This document shows positions 7,918-19,300 of a DNA stretch of 41,802 nt, piece after piece. The notes beneath the pieces were generated by a model that was not told where the DNA came from, made no database searches, and saw only the letters and a list, made by a program, of their open reading frames with translations. Position numbers and translations under genes: made by a program. The first letter of the stretch is position 1. Each line of letters begins with the position of its first letter. Source of the DNA: a virus; the IMG/VR virus record IMGVR_UViG_3300017773_000030, positions 1-41,802 of that record; one strand, 5' to 3'.

Positions 7918-9798
7918 ATGGCTAATTATGGAAATAATGATCCCGAAATCATTAATAATCCTATTGTAGAAGTTGCTTTACAGGCTAAAGAAAACGATAA
8001 TTTTTATTTTAAAAATAATTCAGAAGAGCAATATATAGGTTTATATCACAAACATGAAGATGGTACTTTGATGATTGGTAGAGGTGTATTAGGTGTCAAT
8101 CACGAATTAATTTCCGATGAAATAATATTTCAAAAATTTGGTTATCAAGATTTACAACAAACTCGTGAAAGAGTAAGTGATATTTTTTACAAAATATGGT
8201 TTCAATCAAATACTCTTTCAGACAACGAATTATTTTCTTTACAAACAACCATTCGTGATGGTAAAAAACAAACAGGTCGTGAAGAAGACGAGCCTCTTGT
8301 ATTTTATAAAAAAGATAGAAACACATTAGAAAATAGAAAAGATTTACAAGGTGATATTTTTGAGGACATGTGTCAATATATTTTTGATAACGATATTGTT
8401 GAATTGGATGATTTGTTTTCTATTGAAGTAAGCCAAGGACCAGTATTTGATGGTGAAGATGTTTTCATATACACAATGAATTTTGATACTGATAGATTTA
8501 AAATAGTAATTGCTCAAAAAATAGGTACTACCTTTACAGATATATTAAATCTAAGTCAATTAACAAAACCAAAATTTGGAAACAAAATAGATCCTAATAA
8601 AGCTAGTGAAATATTAGATACAAATATTTTTGAATTACTACCAAACCAAACAACTCGTCAAGATAGAATAAATGATTTCTTTAGAGAGTTTGATACACTA
8701 ATAGGACCAACACCAAGTTTTCAAGATGTAGATGATGATGGTATTGGGGAACAAGCAACAAATTATGAAACAGACGAACAATCTCGTATTAGTTATGAAA
8801 ATCAAATAAATGCTTATATAACTAGACTAATTTCCCAATCAGAAGGTAATACTAATAATCAAGGTAAAACTCTTGAAGATATGAGAAATCGTCTTAATAC
8901 TTATCTTTTAGATGCTGATAATATAGTAGAAGAGGTTAGAGATGATAGACCTGAATATGAAAATAAATCAACTGGATTTTTAAAAATAAGAAAACCAAAC
9001 CAATCAATTATAATAAGGTCACCTGGTGATGATGATTTAGAATTCCAAAAAATAAATTCTGATACTGGTAAACCAAGTTATTTGGAAGATGGTTTTACAA
9101 TAACAATGTGGGTAAGGTTTGTTAACAAAACTTCGGAGGGAACTCTTTTTAATTTTGGTAATCCAAATGAAATAGATGGTAATGGATTTAGATTAGAAAC
9201 AAATATTACTCAAGATAGTAATGGTAAATATCGTAGAACAGTAAGGTTGGTGGTAAAAGATGATTTTATTAGAGATAATCATTATGGTTTTACACTATCA
9301 AATGGTAATGTCGGTTTAAATAGAATAACAGGAAGAGATTTAGTAACTAGACCAAATAGTAATTATAATCCAACTAGACGATTTCCAACTAGAGCTCATA
9401 AAATATATCCTGAAATACCAACTGATGATTTAAATGAGTGGTATTTTATTTGTGCTACTTTTAATCCTCAAGTAGATGAAGATAGGGACATAGAAGAATC
9501 GTTAAGTAGTAACAAACAATATTGGTTAAATCATATTTTACCAACAGAGGATGGTGATACCGTGGTTGCTAATAGTGGTTTAGGTGCTAAATGTAAAGTT
9601 GAGATAATAAGTCGTTCTAATTTACTTAGAGCTCGTGGATTTAAAATAGGTGATTTAACTACACTACCTATTGATGATGAAACAATGGATTCGGATAATA
9701 TCGTAATAGGTGATTTACCAATTGTTAATTTTTCATTTAGAATATTAGAGTATGAACAACCTATAGATACGGATACAGAAACAGTATCAGGAGTATAA
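7918..9798 (+). CDS. Large tail protein with LamG-like domain
   Basis: A 626-residue protein. The N-terminal half (about 1-340) is an unrecognised structural region with an Asp-rich loop DVDDDGIGE (near residue 275) that could bind calcium. Residues about 345-600 form a concanavalin A/LamG-like beta-sandwich: FTITMWVRFVNKTSEGTLFNFG, then RLVVKDDF and NEWYFICATFNPQ, the usual order of strands in LamG_3 domains. Such domains bind glycans or proteins. It sits in the baseplate operon, so it is probably a peripheral baseplate or short fibre protein in contact with the host surface. There is no signal peptide, consistent with a virion protein. Confidence 0.65.
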   Translation: MANYGNNDPEIINNPIVEVALQAKENDNFYFKNNSEEQYIGLYHKHEDGTLMIGRGVLGVNHELISDEIIFQKFGYQDLQQTRERVSDIFYKIWFQSNTLSDNELFSLQTTIRDGKKQTGREEDEPLVFYKKDRNTLENRKDLQGDIFEDMCQYIFDNDIVELDDLFSIEVSQGPVFDGEDVFIYTMNFDTDRFKIVIAQKIGTTFTDILNLSQLTKPKFGNKIDPNKASEILDTNIFELLPNQTTRQDRINDFFREFDTLIGPTPSFQDVDDDGIGEQATNYETDEQSRISYENQINAYITRLISQSEGNTNNQGKTLEDMRNRLNTYLLDADNIVEEVRDDRPEYENKSTGFLKIRKPNQSIIIRSPGDDDLEFQKINSDTGKPSYLEDGFTITMWVRFVNKTSEGTLFNFGNPNEIDGNGFRLETNITQDSNGKYRRTVRLVVKDDFIRDNHYGFTLSNGNVGLNRITGRDLVTRPNSNYNPTRRFPTRAHKIYPEIPTDDLNEWYFICATFNPQVDEDRDIEESLSSNKQYWLNHILPTEDGDTVVANSGLGAKCKVEIISRSNLLRARGFKIGDLTTLPIDDETMDSDNIVIGDLPIVNFSFRILEYEQPIDTDTETVSGV

Positions 9799-9799
9799 T

Positions 9800-10489
9800 A
9801 TGGCAACAGCAACAGTTGAAACTAATGTAGCAGGAGATTTAGTATTAGTTAAATTAACAGAACAGGTTGAATTTACTGATGAATCTATTGGAGCAGATAA
9901 TGTTAGTTGGGAATTTGGTGATGGTAATACATCATCGGAAAGAAATCCAATACACAATTATACTGATAATGGAGAATATACTGTTACCTTTATTGCATTT
10001 AATGATTTTGGTCAATCTTCTACACAACAAACTATAATTGTAACTGGTATAGGAGAAGAGATACCTAATGTTGATGAACCTAAAGATGATAATCCAATAG
10101 AGCCACCAATAAGTGATGAACCCGATGAGCCACCAATAAGTGATGAACCCGATGAGCCACCAATAAGTGATGAACCTGATGAGCCACCAATAAGTGATGA
10201 ACCAATAGATGAAGATTTAGAACCACCTACTGAACCAAGAATATCTACAGAACCACGACCAACAAATCCACCTAGTGGATACAATCCTTTATTTGGAAAT
10301 TTTAAAAGAGGAGCTACAAGTCCTGAAAGACAATGGATTTGGAGTGGTTTTATTTGGAATGCAAATCCTAATTATGAATTAGTTGAAGAAGAAGAGGAAG
10401 AAGTAATAGTTAGAGAAGAAAGAGATGAAATCGTGGTTAATAGAAGAAGGCCTAGAGATAATATCAGAGAAACAACTAGAGGTTATTAA
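9800..10489 (+). CDS. PKD-domain virion protein with Pro-rich repeat
   Basis: A 229-residue protein. Residues about 10-80 are a clear PKD domain (VEFTDESIGADNVSWEFGDG, HNYTDNGEYTVTF), an Ig-like fold of surface proteins. Residues about 100-136 hold four copies of a nine-residue acidic Pro-rich repeat (EPPISDEPD), encoded by a 27-base tandem repeat, which would form an extended stalk. The C-terminal part has aromatic residues (RQWIWSGFIWN) and ends in acidic then basic low complexity (EEEEEEV, NRRRPRD). PKD plus stalk suggests an adhesive or spacer decoration on the baseplate. It is coupled to both neighbours by very short junctions. Confidence 0.7.
   Translation: MATATVETNVAGDLVLVKLTEQVEFTDESIGADNVSWEFGDGNTSSERNPIHNYTDNGEYTVTFIAFNDFGQSSTQQTIIVTGIGEEIPNVDEPKDDNPIEPPISDEPDEPPISDEPDEPPISDEPDEPPISDEPIDEDLEPPTEPRISTEPRPTNPPSGYNPLFGNFKRGATSPERQWIWSGFIWNANPNYELVEEEEEEVIVREERDEIVVNRRRPRDNIRETTRGY
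10100..10207 (+). repeat. 27-bp in-frame tandem repeat, four copies
   Basis: The unit beginning GAGCCACCAATAAGTGATGA occurs at 10100, 10127, 10154 and 10181; the first three copies are nearly identical and the fourth diverges in its last bases. Each unit encodes EPPISDEPD. The near-identity of silent positions points to recent expansion by slippage or recombination, so copy number may vary between related phages. Confidence 0.9.
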
Positions 10490-12825
10490 TGCCTAAGTTT
10501 AGTTCAATAGAAAACCTTTTTAATGAGGTTAATCAGTCTATAGGTCCTTATGAAGAAACTAATGATGATCAGAGAGTTGTTGTTGATAGAACAAGAGGTA
10601 TAGATTTAAAATATGAAATTGTAGATAATATACCTCAAATTATAGAAGAAAATGATTTGCGTAAAACACTTGGAACATTTACGCTAAACAATAGAGATTA
10701 TTGGGAAGGTATAAATTATAACCAATCTACATTTCAACCTTATTTAACTGATGATAGAGAAACAGTTAAAATGAATTTTCTTTCTGCAGAGGGAATAGTT
10801 TTTAACCCTCAATATTTTAATTCTACTATTTACCAATATACTATTGATGCTTTACCATTTGTATTAGATGCTAACAATGATAATGAGATAATTAATGTTG
10901 ATAGATATTGGGATAAAAAAATAAATTCAAATGAATATTATTTAGCAACAGAGGGTAAAATAAATTACTATCTATATCCAAGAGCAAGTGGTAGAGGTAG
11001 AGATTACAATACAAATAATCTAATAGATATTTATGCTAACAGAAATAGGCTTACTGGTTATGCTGGACAAAGTGGTGTAAATAATTTTACTGCTTATGCT
11101 AATGCTGGTGATAATAGTGGATTTTATTTATTTAAATTAAATTGGGGTGATGGTTCTCCATTAGAATATACAGACGAACCTAAATTGTTAGAGGGTTCTA
11201 CTTTATTAGAACATTTTTATGAAGAACCAGGTTTTTATACTATTACTGGTACAGTATATGTTAGCTATAATAATAAACAAATAAATGCTTATGAACAATT
11301 TGAAACAAACATATTATTAAATCCATCAAAAAATTATGAATTTAGTTTATATAATTATGATAATTTTGCTACTATTGGTGGTACAAGTTTAAACTCAACT
11401 TTAATTAAATCATTGTTAAACACTATAGGAATAAATCCTATAAGGGGAGAAGATGGTGATTTTGATTCTACAAATGCATCATCAGATTTAATAGAAAAAA
11501 TAAATTTATTAGATAAATTAGAAATTTTTAATTTTTTAAATAAATCCAATGATGAGTTTTTAAATAAATTTCAAGACTTGTTAGAACCATATTATTTAAG
11601 TGTTGATGAATATATTTTAGAAGAAGATCAAGATGAAGAAGATCAAGATGAAGATAATCAAGATGAAGATAATCAAGAAGAACTTACAACATATACTTTA
11701 TCTTTAAGTGTAGATGGTCACTTTGCTAATATGTATAATCCATTAGGAGCTATTAGTGTAGATGGTGAAGATGCTTTATTTGTTCCAAGAGAAATAAATT
11801 TTGTTCAAGGAACTGTGGTTAATTTATCAACAGTAACAATTGGAGAGGACGATAATGCTGAAGTTATATTTGATGGTTGGTTAGGAGACACATACGCACT
11901 ATCTAGTGATGAATCACCAACGACTATTACAATGAATAATGACTATAATATCTCTGCTAAATTTGAGTGGTTGTATACTGACATACCAACATTAGAACAA
12001 CCAGAACATATACCAATTGATTTAGATAATATGTGGTTTGGAAGTGCAGGAGATACTAGACCAACTGCACCAAATTCATTACAAACAGTTAATGTTGTTA
12101 ATTTAAATGAACCTTGGAATTTTAATGTAAGATATATACACGATGATAATAATCCACCAGATCCATTTACAATGCCTTGGAATTGGGCTGCATATGTAGT
12201 GTGGTTTTCCGAAACAGATGAAGAATGGAAAGATATTATGTTAGGTTATGCTGAATATGTAGATGGTGTTAGTGACAATTTAACACCTGGTACTCGTACT
12301 ATAACTGGAGGCGGTGTTAGAGATGGAAACGAGACTCCAACTAATAATTGGGAATGGGCTTTAGATCAAGTTAAAAATTCAACTCAACCTACTGAAGATA
12401 TTTTTTATTTTATTGAAGTAAATGATCCTGCTACTAGTCAAGAAATTAGATCTACTTTGGGACGAATAGAGGGATTGTTTGAAGAAAACACAAATGATAC
12501 TGATGACAACAATGATGATACCGATGAAACTAATGATGATACTAATAATACTCCTAGTCAAATTAATGGTACATTGACATATAGTGGAGAGGCTGGAGGA
12601 ACAAATAGTAATTTTTCAGTTGTTGATTTCCCTAATGAATATGAAAATCTTTTATCTTCTGGTGCAACTGTGTATATAACAAATAACAATGGAAATGTTA
12701 ATAGTTATATTATAGATACAACTACAGAAGGTATAACTGGTAATACTATACTAAGGTTAGCTAGTTTTGCTGCTGGATTTACATTATTTACTACTGAATA
12801 TGATTTTTATGTTAATAATAATTAG
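10489..12825 (+). CDS. Large tail protein with PKD- and InlB-repeat-like domains
   Basis: A 778-residue protein. Residues about 215-265 look like a degenerate PKD/Ig domain (FKLNWGDGSPLEY, EEPGFYTITGTVYV). An acidic low-complexity linker with repeated DEDNQ lies at about 378-398. Residues about 400-490 match the bacterial repeat fold of the InlB B-repeat type (YTLSLSVDGHF, VTIGEDDNAEVIFDGWLGD, TMNNDYNISAKFEW). A second Asp/Asn/Thr linker near 665-690 precedes a C-terminal beta domain (GTLTYSGEAGGTNSNFSV). These are extracellular-type modules in a tail operon. A host-binding or host-surface-wrapping role is inferred; no enzymatic motif is visible. Confidence 0.65.
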   Translation: MPKFSSIENLFNEVNQSIGPYEETNDDQRVVVDRTRGIDLKYEIVDNIPQIIEENDLRKTLGTFTLNNRDYWEGINYNQSTFQPYLTDDRETVKMNFLSAEGIVFNPQYFNSTIYQYTIDALPFVLDANNDNEIINVDRYWDKKINSNEYYLATEGKINYYLYPRASGRGRDYNTNNLIDIYANRNRLTGYAGQSGVNNFTAYANAGDNSGFYLFKLNWGDGSPLEYTDEPKLLEGSTLLEHFYEEPGFYTITGTVYVSYNNKQINAYEQFETNILLNPSKNYEFSLYNYDNFATIGGTSLNSTLIKSLLNTIGINPIRGEDGDFDSTNASSDLIEKINLLDKLEIFNFLNKSNDEFLNKFQDLLEPYYLSVDEYILEEDQDEEDQDEDNQDEDNQEELTTYTLSLSVDGHFANMYNPLGAISVDGEDALFVPREINFVQGTVVNLSTVTIGEDDNAEVIFDGWLGDTYALSSDESPTTITMNNDYNISAKFEWLYTDIPTLEQPEHIPIDLDNMWFGSAGDTRPTAPNSLQTVNVVNLNEPWNFNVRYIHDDNNPPDPFTMPWNWAAYVVWFSETDEEWKDIMLGYAEYVDGVSDNLTPGTRTITGGGVRDGNETPTNNWEWALDQVKNSTQPTEDIFYFIEVNDPATSQEIRSTLGRIEGLFEENTNDTDDNNDDTDETNDDTNNTPSQINGTLTYSGEAGGTNSNFSVVDFPNEYENLLSSGATVYITNNNGNVNSYIIDTTTEGITGNTILRLASFAAGFTLFTTEYDFYVNNN
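11620..11682 (+). repeat. Acidic low-complexity tandem repeat
   Basis: Short tandem units of GAAGATCAAGAT and GAAGATAATCAAGAT encode Glu/Asp/Gln/Asn repeats that link two domains of the 778-residue tail protein. The units are imperfect and probably prone to slippage. Confidence 0.7.
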
Positions 12826-12834
12826 AGAATTTTA

Positions 12835-13419
12835 ATGCCAGAAACAATACATAATGGATTTATAAATAAAAAATTAACTAATTCGTTAAAGGATACGGGT
12901 TTAAATAATTTTGATTTAGCAACCACTAGAATTTACAAGGGTGTTAAACCAATGTGGGAACAACTTGGTTTTGAAAATGATGATAGTGATATACCAAATC
13001 AAAATATTTATTGGAACAATATAATACCAGATGATTTTAATTTTTCTAATATATCTAATGTAAATATTGAAGGTGATATAATGATTGATGAAGATAATCA
13101 ATTTTGGGATGATGAATACTATTATCCTATTTTACCTACTATAAATAAATTTGGAGTTTTTGATGACGATGTAGATGTTGAATTGTATGGTGGTGTTGAT
13201 GCTCCAATAACAAATTTAAATGTTGTTGATGAGAATTTAATATTAGATGTAGATTTTAATCAAACAACAACAGATGATTTAATAGATAAAACAGATTTCA
13301 ATAAAGTTGATTATAATCAAGACTTTCAAGTATCACTTGATAAAAATTTAAGAATAAAAATAGATACTTTTATTATACCAGATGGTATAGAAAAAGATAA
13401 TTTAGAACAGGCATTTTAA
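12835..13419 (+). CDS. Unknown tail-region protein
   Basis: A 194-residue, very acidic protein (MPETIHNGFINKKL at the start) rich in Asn, Asp, Ile and Phe, with no recognised domain. It lies between two giant tail genes, 9 bases after the first, and overlaps the next start by one base. Its last residues (DNLEQAF) resemble the last residues of the next protein (DNNKQAF), and the DNA at the two junctions is almost the same (GCATTTTAATGG). This may mark an old duplication or a shared C-terminal docking tail. Probable virion component by position. Confidence 0.6.
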   Translation: MPETIHNGFINKKLTNSLKDTGLNNFDLATTRIYKGVKPMWEQLGFENDDSDIPNQNIYWNNIIPDDFNFSNISNVNIEGDIMIDEDNQFWDDEYYYPILPTINKFGVFDDDVDVELYGGVDAPITNLNVVDENLILDVDFNQTTTDDLIDKTDFNKVDYNQDFQVSLDKNLRIKIDTFIIPDGIEKDNLEQAF

Positions 13420-16316
13420 TGGCATACGAAAAAAAAGATAATTATCCAAATGTAAAATTAAAAGGAATATATCCATCAGGTTCTATAAAAGAACTTGGAT
13501 TGGATGGTAATGATTTAGAAAAATTTTCATTAGGTAATTGGAACTCACTTTTTAGAGGCAACAAATTAATTTTAGGAGGTGATTTACTGAGTGATATTCA
13601 AGAAGAAGATATAGAAGTTAAAGTTAGAACATCACCACCTAAAGATGGAACTAGAGTGCTTGTTTGGAGATATAAAAGAAGAGAAAGAGAAAATGGCTCA
13701 TACGCAGAAGTTACACTTACACAAGGACCTATAATTGAATATCTATCAGATAGAGAGTATTGGTCAGATAATTCTAACAAAGATACGGCTGCTGTAAAAA
13801 GAAGTAGACTTATGAGAACAAATAGAGTTTATAAACGATTTTATGGTGATGATAATGTTGTTTTATCAGGCGGAAGCAAGAAAAGAACTGCTTTTAATTT
13901 TAATGGTTTAGATACAAACAAAGCTTTAACTTTTGAAAATGATGAAGGAACTATTTCTACTGATAATGGTGAAGATATAATATTAAAAATAAATGAAGAT
14001 AGTAGAGACAAATTACAATATCATGTAATAGAAAGAGCGTTAACTCAACAAGAAATTAATAATTGGGGAAGTGGAAATCCTTCGGCCGGTAATGATAAAG
14101 AATTTACTCATGAGCTTGTAGTATTAGTAGAGTTTGATGTTCAAGCTAAAAATTTAACAACTGATGATTTAGAAACTTTTGAAAACACAAAGTTTAGTCT
14201 TAATGTAGAAGGTCCTGGAAATGAGTATAGCATTGACACTATGGCAATAAGTGAAGGTCATGACAGAGACACTTTTTTAGGTCAATTAGAAGAAAAAGGT
14301 TGGTGGGAATATGGTAGAGATGCAAACTCTTGGAATAATTATAGACTAGATTACCCTAGAGATTCAGTTGCTTCAATAACATTAAGAGGTTTGGAGTATA
14401 ATCTTTATACAGGTCCTAAACCAGATGCAAAAGATGATATTCCATTTCGTGCTAGTACAAATAGAGATGACTACTACGATGGTTCTGGAATTGGTAGAGA
14501 ACTTTTGCTTGGTAGTCCTTACAATGGTGGTTATGGATACTATCGTGCGGTTAATGACGCTTATGGAGCAAATATTACAGCAATTGAGTTTGATAGTGGA
14601 TATGATGTTAGACCACTTATAGGAACTGAAACAGGTGTTAGAGCTTTTGAATGGCCTGAAGAATTTAGATTTAGTATTAGTCAAACTCGTGAAATTGGCA
14701 ATCGTGATGTTCAACCAGATAGACCACTTGGTGCTGGAGAAGATAATTACGATATTCCATATTCACCGCTAAGGGGTACAAATAATCCTATTTACCCACC
14801 TCTTTTAGAAAGTAACATTATAGAATTATGGGATCAACATTTTAGTTTTTTAGGATATCCTGATTTTGAATTTGATATAGTAATATCTGATTCGGAATAT
14901 TTAAATGGATTAGAGACATTTGATACTCCTATAGATTTTATTGTAAATGCAAAAACACCTGATAATAATGATTTTTTATATTATGATAACAAAGAAAAAC
15001 CTGAAAAATATCGTAATACTTCTTTTCCTATGATGGTTAACTTAAATATTGATTTATATGATTTTCCTAATTTTATTAATACTACACAAAATTTTATAAA
15101 TATAACTGGCACAATCAATTCTGTAGAAAATAATCCGATATTCTTTCTTATTAATATTAATGAACCATATTCGATTTCAGATATTTCAGTTGGTATGATT
15201 ATTACTATAAATGGTAATGAATATGAAATAATAAATGTTATTGATAATGCGATTGTTTTAAATGAAGGTGTAGATGAACCAGTAGCTACTGACCAAGAGG
15301 TTTTTATTATAGGAGAAATACCACCTGATTATGATAACGATGATTTAAAAACAGTATTTTCTTCAGAATCAACTGCTCGTGCATCATACCTTAATCAAGT
15401 TTTTAATGTAGAAGAAAGTGCTGAAAATCCAAATAATTGTTATTATGAATACGAAGTTATACAATGGGGTGACGAAGAAACATTACTATCAGATAAACAA
15501 ATAAAAAATAGTTACTTTTTTAGTTTTTATGACTCGGTTGATGATTTTGATATTAATAATTTTTATTTTAAAAAATATCAACAAGCTCAATCGCAAAAAT
15601 CTAAACCAATACAAGAAGACTCTAATCATATTTATAATAGTTCTGGTGTAAAAACTATTAAAATAATTGTATATAGGTATACTAAAAATAAAACTTTTGT
15701 TTTACAAACTTATTTAGTCACAAAAAATATTTTAGTAAATGATGGTAATTTGGTAAGTCAAGATTTTTCTTTATTTGGAGGAACTGATTTTAACTTTTTA
15801 CCAGTTAAAACAAAAACTCAAGCGATAGTAGGTGGGTTAGATACAGATTCTGATTACAATAACTCTGTTTTTAAAATTGTTAAAGATGATAATTTTGTTC
15901 AAGAAGATTATTTAGAAAGAGTTTCTTCAAAACAATATATAACAGATTTTAACAATGGTTTTTTTGGTAAGTCACCAGGTCAATTAGATTTAGGTCAAAC
16001 AAGAGTTTTTACAAAACCAAAGGACATATATGATTTTATTGGTGGTGATAAATTAGAGTGGATAAATCAAGGTTCAGGTAGTTTACCACTCAATAGTTTA
16101 GCAACCGACATATTTATAAGAGATGAGAAATGTGTTGTTGATTTAAACCCATCAAATTCTGAGTTTTTAACAATACAAAATCAAGCTGGAGTAAAAGAGC
16201 AAGGAATTATAATTGGAGATTATAAAGTCAATCAACCAAAAAATGGTAAAGTTCAAAAACAAAGTGTAATGAAAACGCCTCTTTTAGAATCAGATAATAA
16301 TAAGCAAGCATTTTAA
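13419..16316 (+). CDS. Large baseplate/tail structural protein
   Basis: A 965-residue protein without a clear named family. The N-terminal part (LKGIYPSGSIKELGLDGN, then GNWNSLFRGNKLILGG) and a long beta-rich middle suggest a multidomain structural protein. Residues about 674-760 have PKD-like spacing (YEVIQWGDEE ... HIYNSSGVKTIKIIVYRY). There is a low-complexity hydrophilic stretch before it and a conserved-looking C-terminus (GIIIGDYKVNQPKNGK). It is coupled by one-base overlaps to both neighbours in the tail operon. Function as a wedge-periphery or fibre-network protein is inferred from position. Confidence 0.6.
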   Translation: MAYEKKDNYPNVKLKGIYPSGSIKELGLDGNDLEKFSLGNWNSLFRGNKLILGGDLLSDIQEEDIEVKVRTSPPKDGTRVLVWRYKRRERENGSYAEVTLTQGPIIEYLSDREYWSDNSNKDTAAVKRSRLMRTNRVYKRFYGDDNVVLSGGSKKRTAFNFNGLDTNKALTFENDEGTISTDNGEDIILKINEDSRDKLQYHVIERALTQQEINNWGSGNPSAGNDKEFTHELVVLVEFDVQAKNLTTDDLETFENTKFSLNVEGPGNEYSIDTMAISEGHDRDTFLGQLEEKGWWEYGRDANSWNNYRLDYPRDSVASITLRGLEYNLYTGPKPDAKDDIPFRASTNRDDYYDGSGIGRELLLGSPYNGGYGYYRAVNDAYGANITAIEFDSGYDVRPLIGTETGVRAFEWPEEFRFSISQTREIGNRDVQPDRPLGAGEDNYDIPYSPLRGTNNPIYPPLLESNIIELWDQHFSFLGYPDFEFDIVISDSEYLNGLETFDTPIDFIVNAKTPDNNDFLYYDNKEKPEKYRNTSFPMMVNLNIDLYDFPNFINTTQNFINITGTINSVENNPIFFLININEPYSISDISVGMIITINGNEYEIINVIDNAIVLNEGVDEPVATDQEVFIIGEIPPDYDNDDLKTVFSSESTARASYLNQVFNVEESAENPNNCYYEYEVIQWGDEETLLSDKQIKNSYFFSFYDSVDDFDINNFYFKKYQQAQSQKSKPIQEDSNHIYNSSGVKTIKIIVYRYTKNKTFVLQTYLVTKNILVNDGNLVSQDFSLFGGTDFNFLPVKTKTQAIVGGLDTDSDYNNSVFKIVKDDNFVQEDYLERVSSKQYITDFNNGFFGKSPGQLDLGQTRVFTKPKDIYDFIGGDKLEWINQGSGSLPLNSLATDIFIRDEKCVVDLNPSNSEFLTIQNQAGVKEQGIIIGDYKVNQPKNGKVQKQSVMKTPLLESDNNKQAF

Positions 16317-19300
16317 TGGAAATATTAACAAATTATAATAACGATACTTTACAGTTAATTACATCTGATAGTTATCAGTTTAGTTCATCTGATTTAGAAG
16401 ATGGTATAATAAAACTATCTGTATTTTCTGATGTTGGTACTTATCAAGATTTTAAAATATTAGAAGAAGATAAAGATTTTTATGTAAAAGGTAATGATTT
16501 ATTTTTAAAACCAAATGAATATTTAGACGATGCTGGTTTTAGTGAAGGTAACTATAATTTACAATATGATTTTTTAAAGAGATTAAATACAAGTGGTTTA
16601 CATTTGTCTCAAGTATCACCAAGTCGTAATGAAATAAGATTGAGTTTAGTAAATGGTTCTATAGATAACGATACTCAAGATAATATTATTGAGGCAATGC
16701 AAGGTAATGAAGATACTTATCAGTTTAACTCTTATTTAGAATTATCACAAGGAAGATTAATTCCTATTAACGGATATGCTTTTGATAATGTAACAGATAA
16801 TAAAAGAACTTTGGTATTAAAGTTAAATGAACCATTACCAAGTGACATACCAGTTTTATCAACTAATTTTAATATCTCAAATAAATTTTTATCATCACAA
16901 ACAGAAACAATATTTTTTATTGACCGAGAAGGTCTTGCTATAAGTGGATTGGGTTTAACAATTGATGAGGGATATTCAACAGAACTAACTTCTATTGAAG
17001 ATGAATATACAAATTATAATTCAATTACTGGCTCAAGCGGAATTAATTTAGTAAAAGAGATTACAAGACAACAAAAAGACCTTAATCTAAATATAGATTA
17101 TGAAAAATTTGATGGTCATGTATTTTTTGGTTCTGCTAAATCTAAATTAGAAGGATTTAAAAATAAAACTATAAAACTAGAAGGATTATATTCTCAATTA
17201 AGTTCATCACTTGCTTTTTCAAGTAGTTTAAAGGTTGTAGAAAAAAGAAAAGATTTATTTAATCAAATTAGAAATGTTGAAGATGAGTTTACTCACTTTC
17301 AGCATTTTATGTATAATGATGGTCAAAGTTATTCTACTTCATCTGCACCTGGTATTGGTCAAAATTTAGCTGGAAATAATTATTCAAATTTTGTAAATAA
17401 TGATTTTACAAGACTACAAAATTTTGATGGGTTTGATAGAGTTTATAAAAAATCAGAAGATGGGTTTATACATTTATTTACTGATATATATAATGTAGAA
17501 AATCCACCATTTTATAATTCTGATGATGCTTTCTATCTTTCTTTTATTTTAAGAGGTGGTGGTACTGATAGTGAATATTCATTAAATTTTGCTTCAGGTG
17601 GATTTGCTAACGAGAGATATGATAGGTCAGGTAATTCTGAAGTTGGTAATTATGGATACTTTAATGATAGACAAATTCCATTTAATGCATTTACTGGTTC
17701 TGTTATTTTCAATCCTGAAACAACTGGATCAAATTATCAAAGATATATTTTTAAAGGACAACAACAGTTCTTTAGACCAACAAAAACAGGTGATTTTGGT
17801 TTAATAACAGGTCTTGAAGATTATGGAAAAACCTCTACATCATGGGAAATACTTTCTGGTTCAAATCCTATATCTGCATCTACAGTAGGTGGTATTGGAG
17901 ATGGGTTTGCATATGGTATGTTTGATTTAACTGGTGTTTTCATTCCATTTACATTTCCATCACAAATTAAAGAAGATGGAACGCTGGGAATGGATGATTT
18001 TATTACAGGTTCTATTCTTCCACAAGGAGATTTATTTCCTTTGTTTACACAAGAATCTGGAGATAAAGAAGCTTTTTTTACAGATGTAAGTGTAACAAAA
18101 AATAATCCAACTAATATACATCCTTTTTCAAAAATATACAGACCACCAAGTGGTAGTTATGCCGGCTCATCCGAATGGAATAGTTGGTATAATACAATGG
18201 AAAGTATTGCTGAAAATTATGATACTAATAATATTCACTCACTTGTAAATAACTTACCTGAAATTTTACAGACTGGTATTGAGCATAAAACACTTCGTGA
18301 TTTTGTAAATATGTTAGGTGAACAATTTGATTTATTAAGAAGTTATATTGATAATTATCATAACATATATAAGTTAGGATATAAAAATCCAAATGCTATG
18401 CCAGATGGTCTTTTACCTATTATTGGAAATACTTTAGGATTTGATTTAAGAAACCCTCTTTCTGGTAGTTTAGAAGAATACTTAGAATCAACTCGTGGAG
18501 ATGAAATTGGTGATAAAAAAGCCATTTCTTCTCTTTGGACAAATATATTAAATAATATTATTTACATTTATAAAACAAAAGGAACTCAAGAAAGTATAAA
18601 TACTTTACTAAGTTTATATGGATATGATCCAAGTTCATTTAAAATAACAGAATATGGTGGTTCTCGTGAAGAGCATAATCCAACTATTTTAACCAATAAT
18701 GCTTCTAATGATTTAGATAATGGAATAAAAAATGTAAAGGGTAATGTTTCTTTTAGAGAAAAAGTTGAAAAATTTAATACAATGAATTTTTCAAATGTAG
18801 ATAGTAAACTAGCATTAGATTGGTATTCAAATGGTGCCGAACCAAATGGTGTAGAGTTTATTTTTAAAACTACTAGAACTAGTAACGAACAAAAATTATT
18901 AAGGTCAAGTGGTTCTGAAGACAATTGGGATTTGAGAATTGTTCCATCTGGTTCATCTACTACTAGAGGTAAAATAGAATTTAGATTAAATAACAGTCTA
19001 ACTGGTTCATTGGAGTTATCAGATAATTCCATATCAATGTCTACCGATTACATTGATAATGTAAACGATAATAATTTTTTTAATGTATTATTACAAAGAG
19101 ATATAGCAACAAGTTCAGCTGAACTTACACAATCTTATAGTTTGTTAGTTGCTAGAAAAGATAGTGATAAAATAAAAAATGTTCAACATATTAGTATGTC
19201 TTCATTTAATACAAATGCTAATAAAAACTTTATAACTGCTTCTGGACAATCAACGAACAACTTTATAGTTGGTGAAGAAATAACAGGTTCAATTGGTGAA

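Noticed and set aside
10012-10284. Minus-strand frame of Gly/Ser repeats
   Set aside because: It is the reverse of the 27-bp tandem repeat in the PKD gene; repeats keep several frames open at once.
18586-19032. 148-codon minus-strand frame
   Set aside because: It lies wholly within the tail-I-like gene, has no recognisable domain or ribosome binding site, and looks like a shadow of AT-rich coding sequence.
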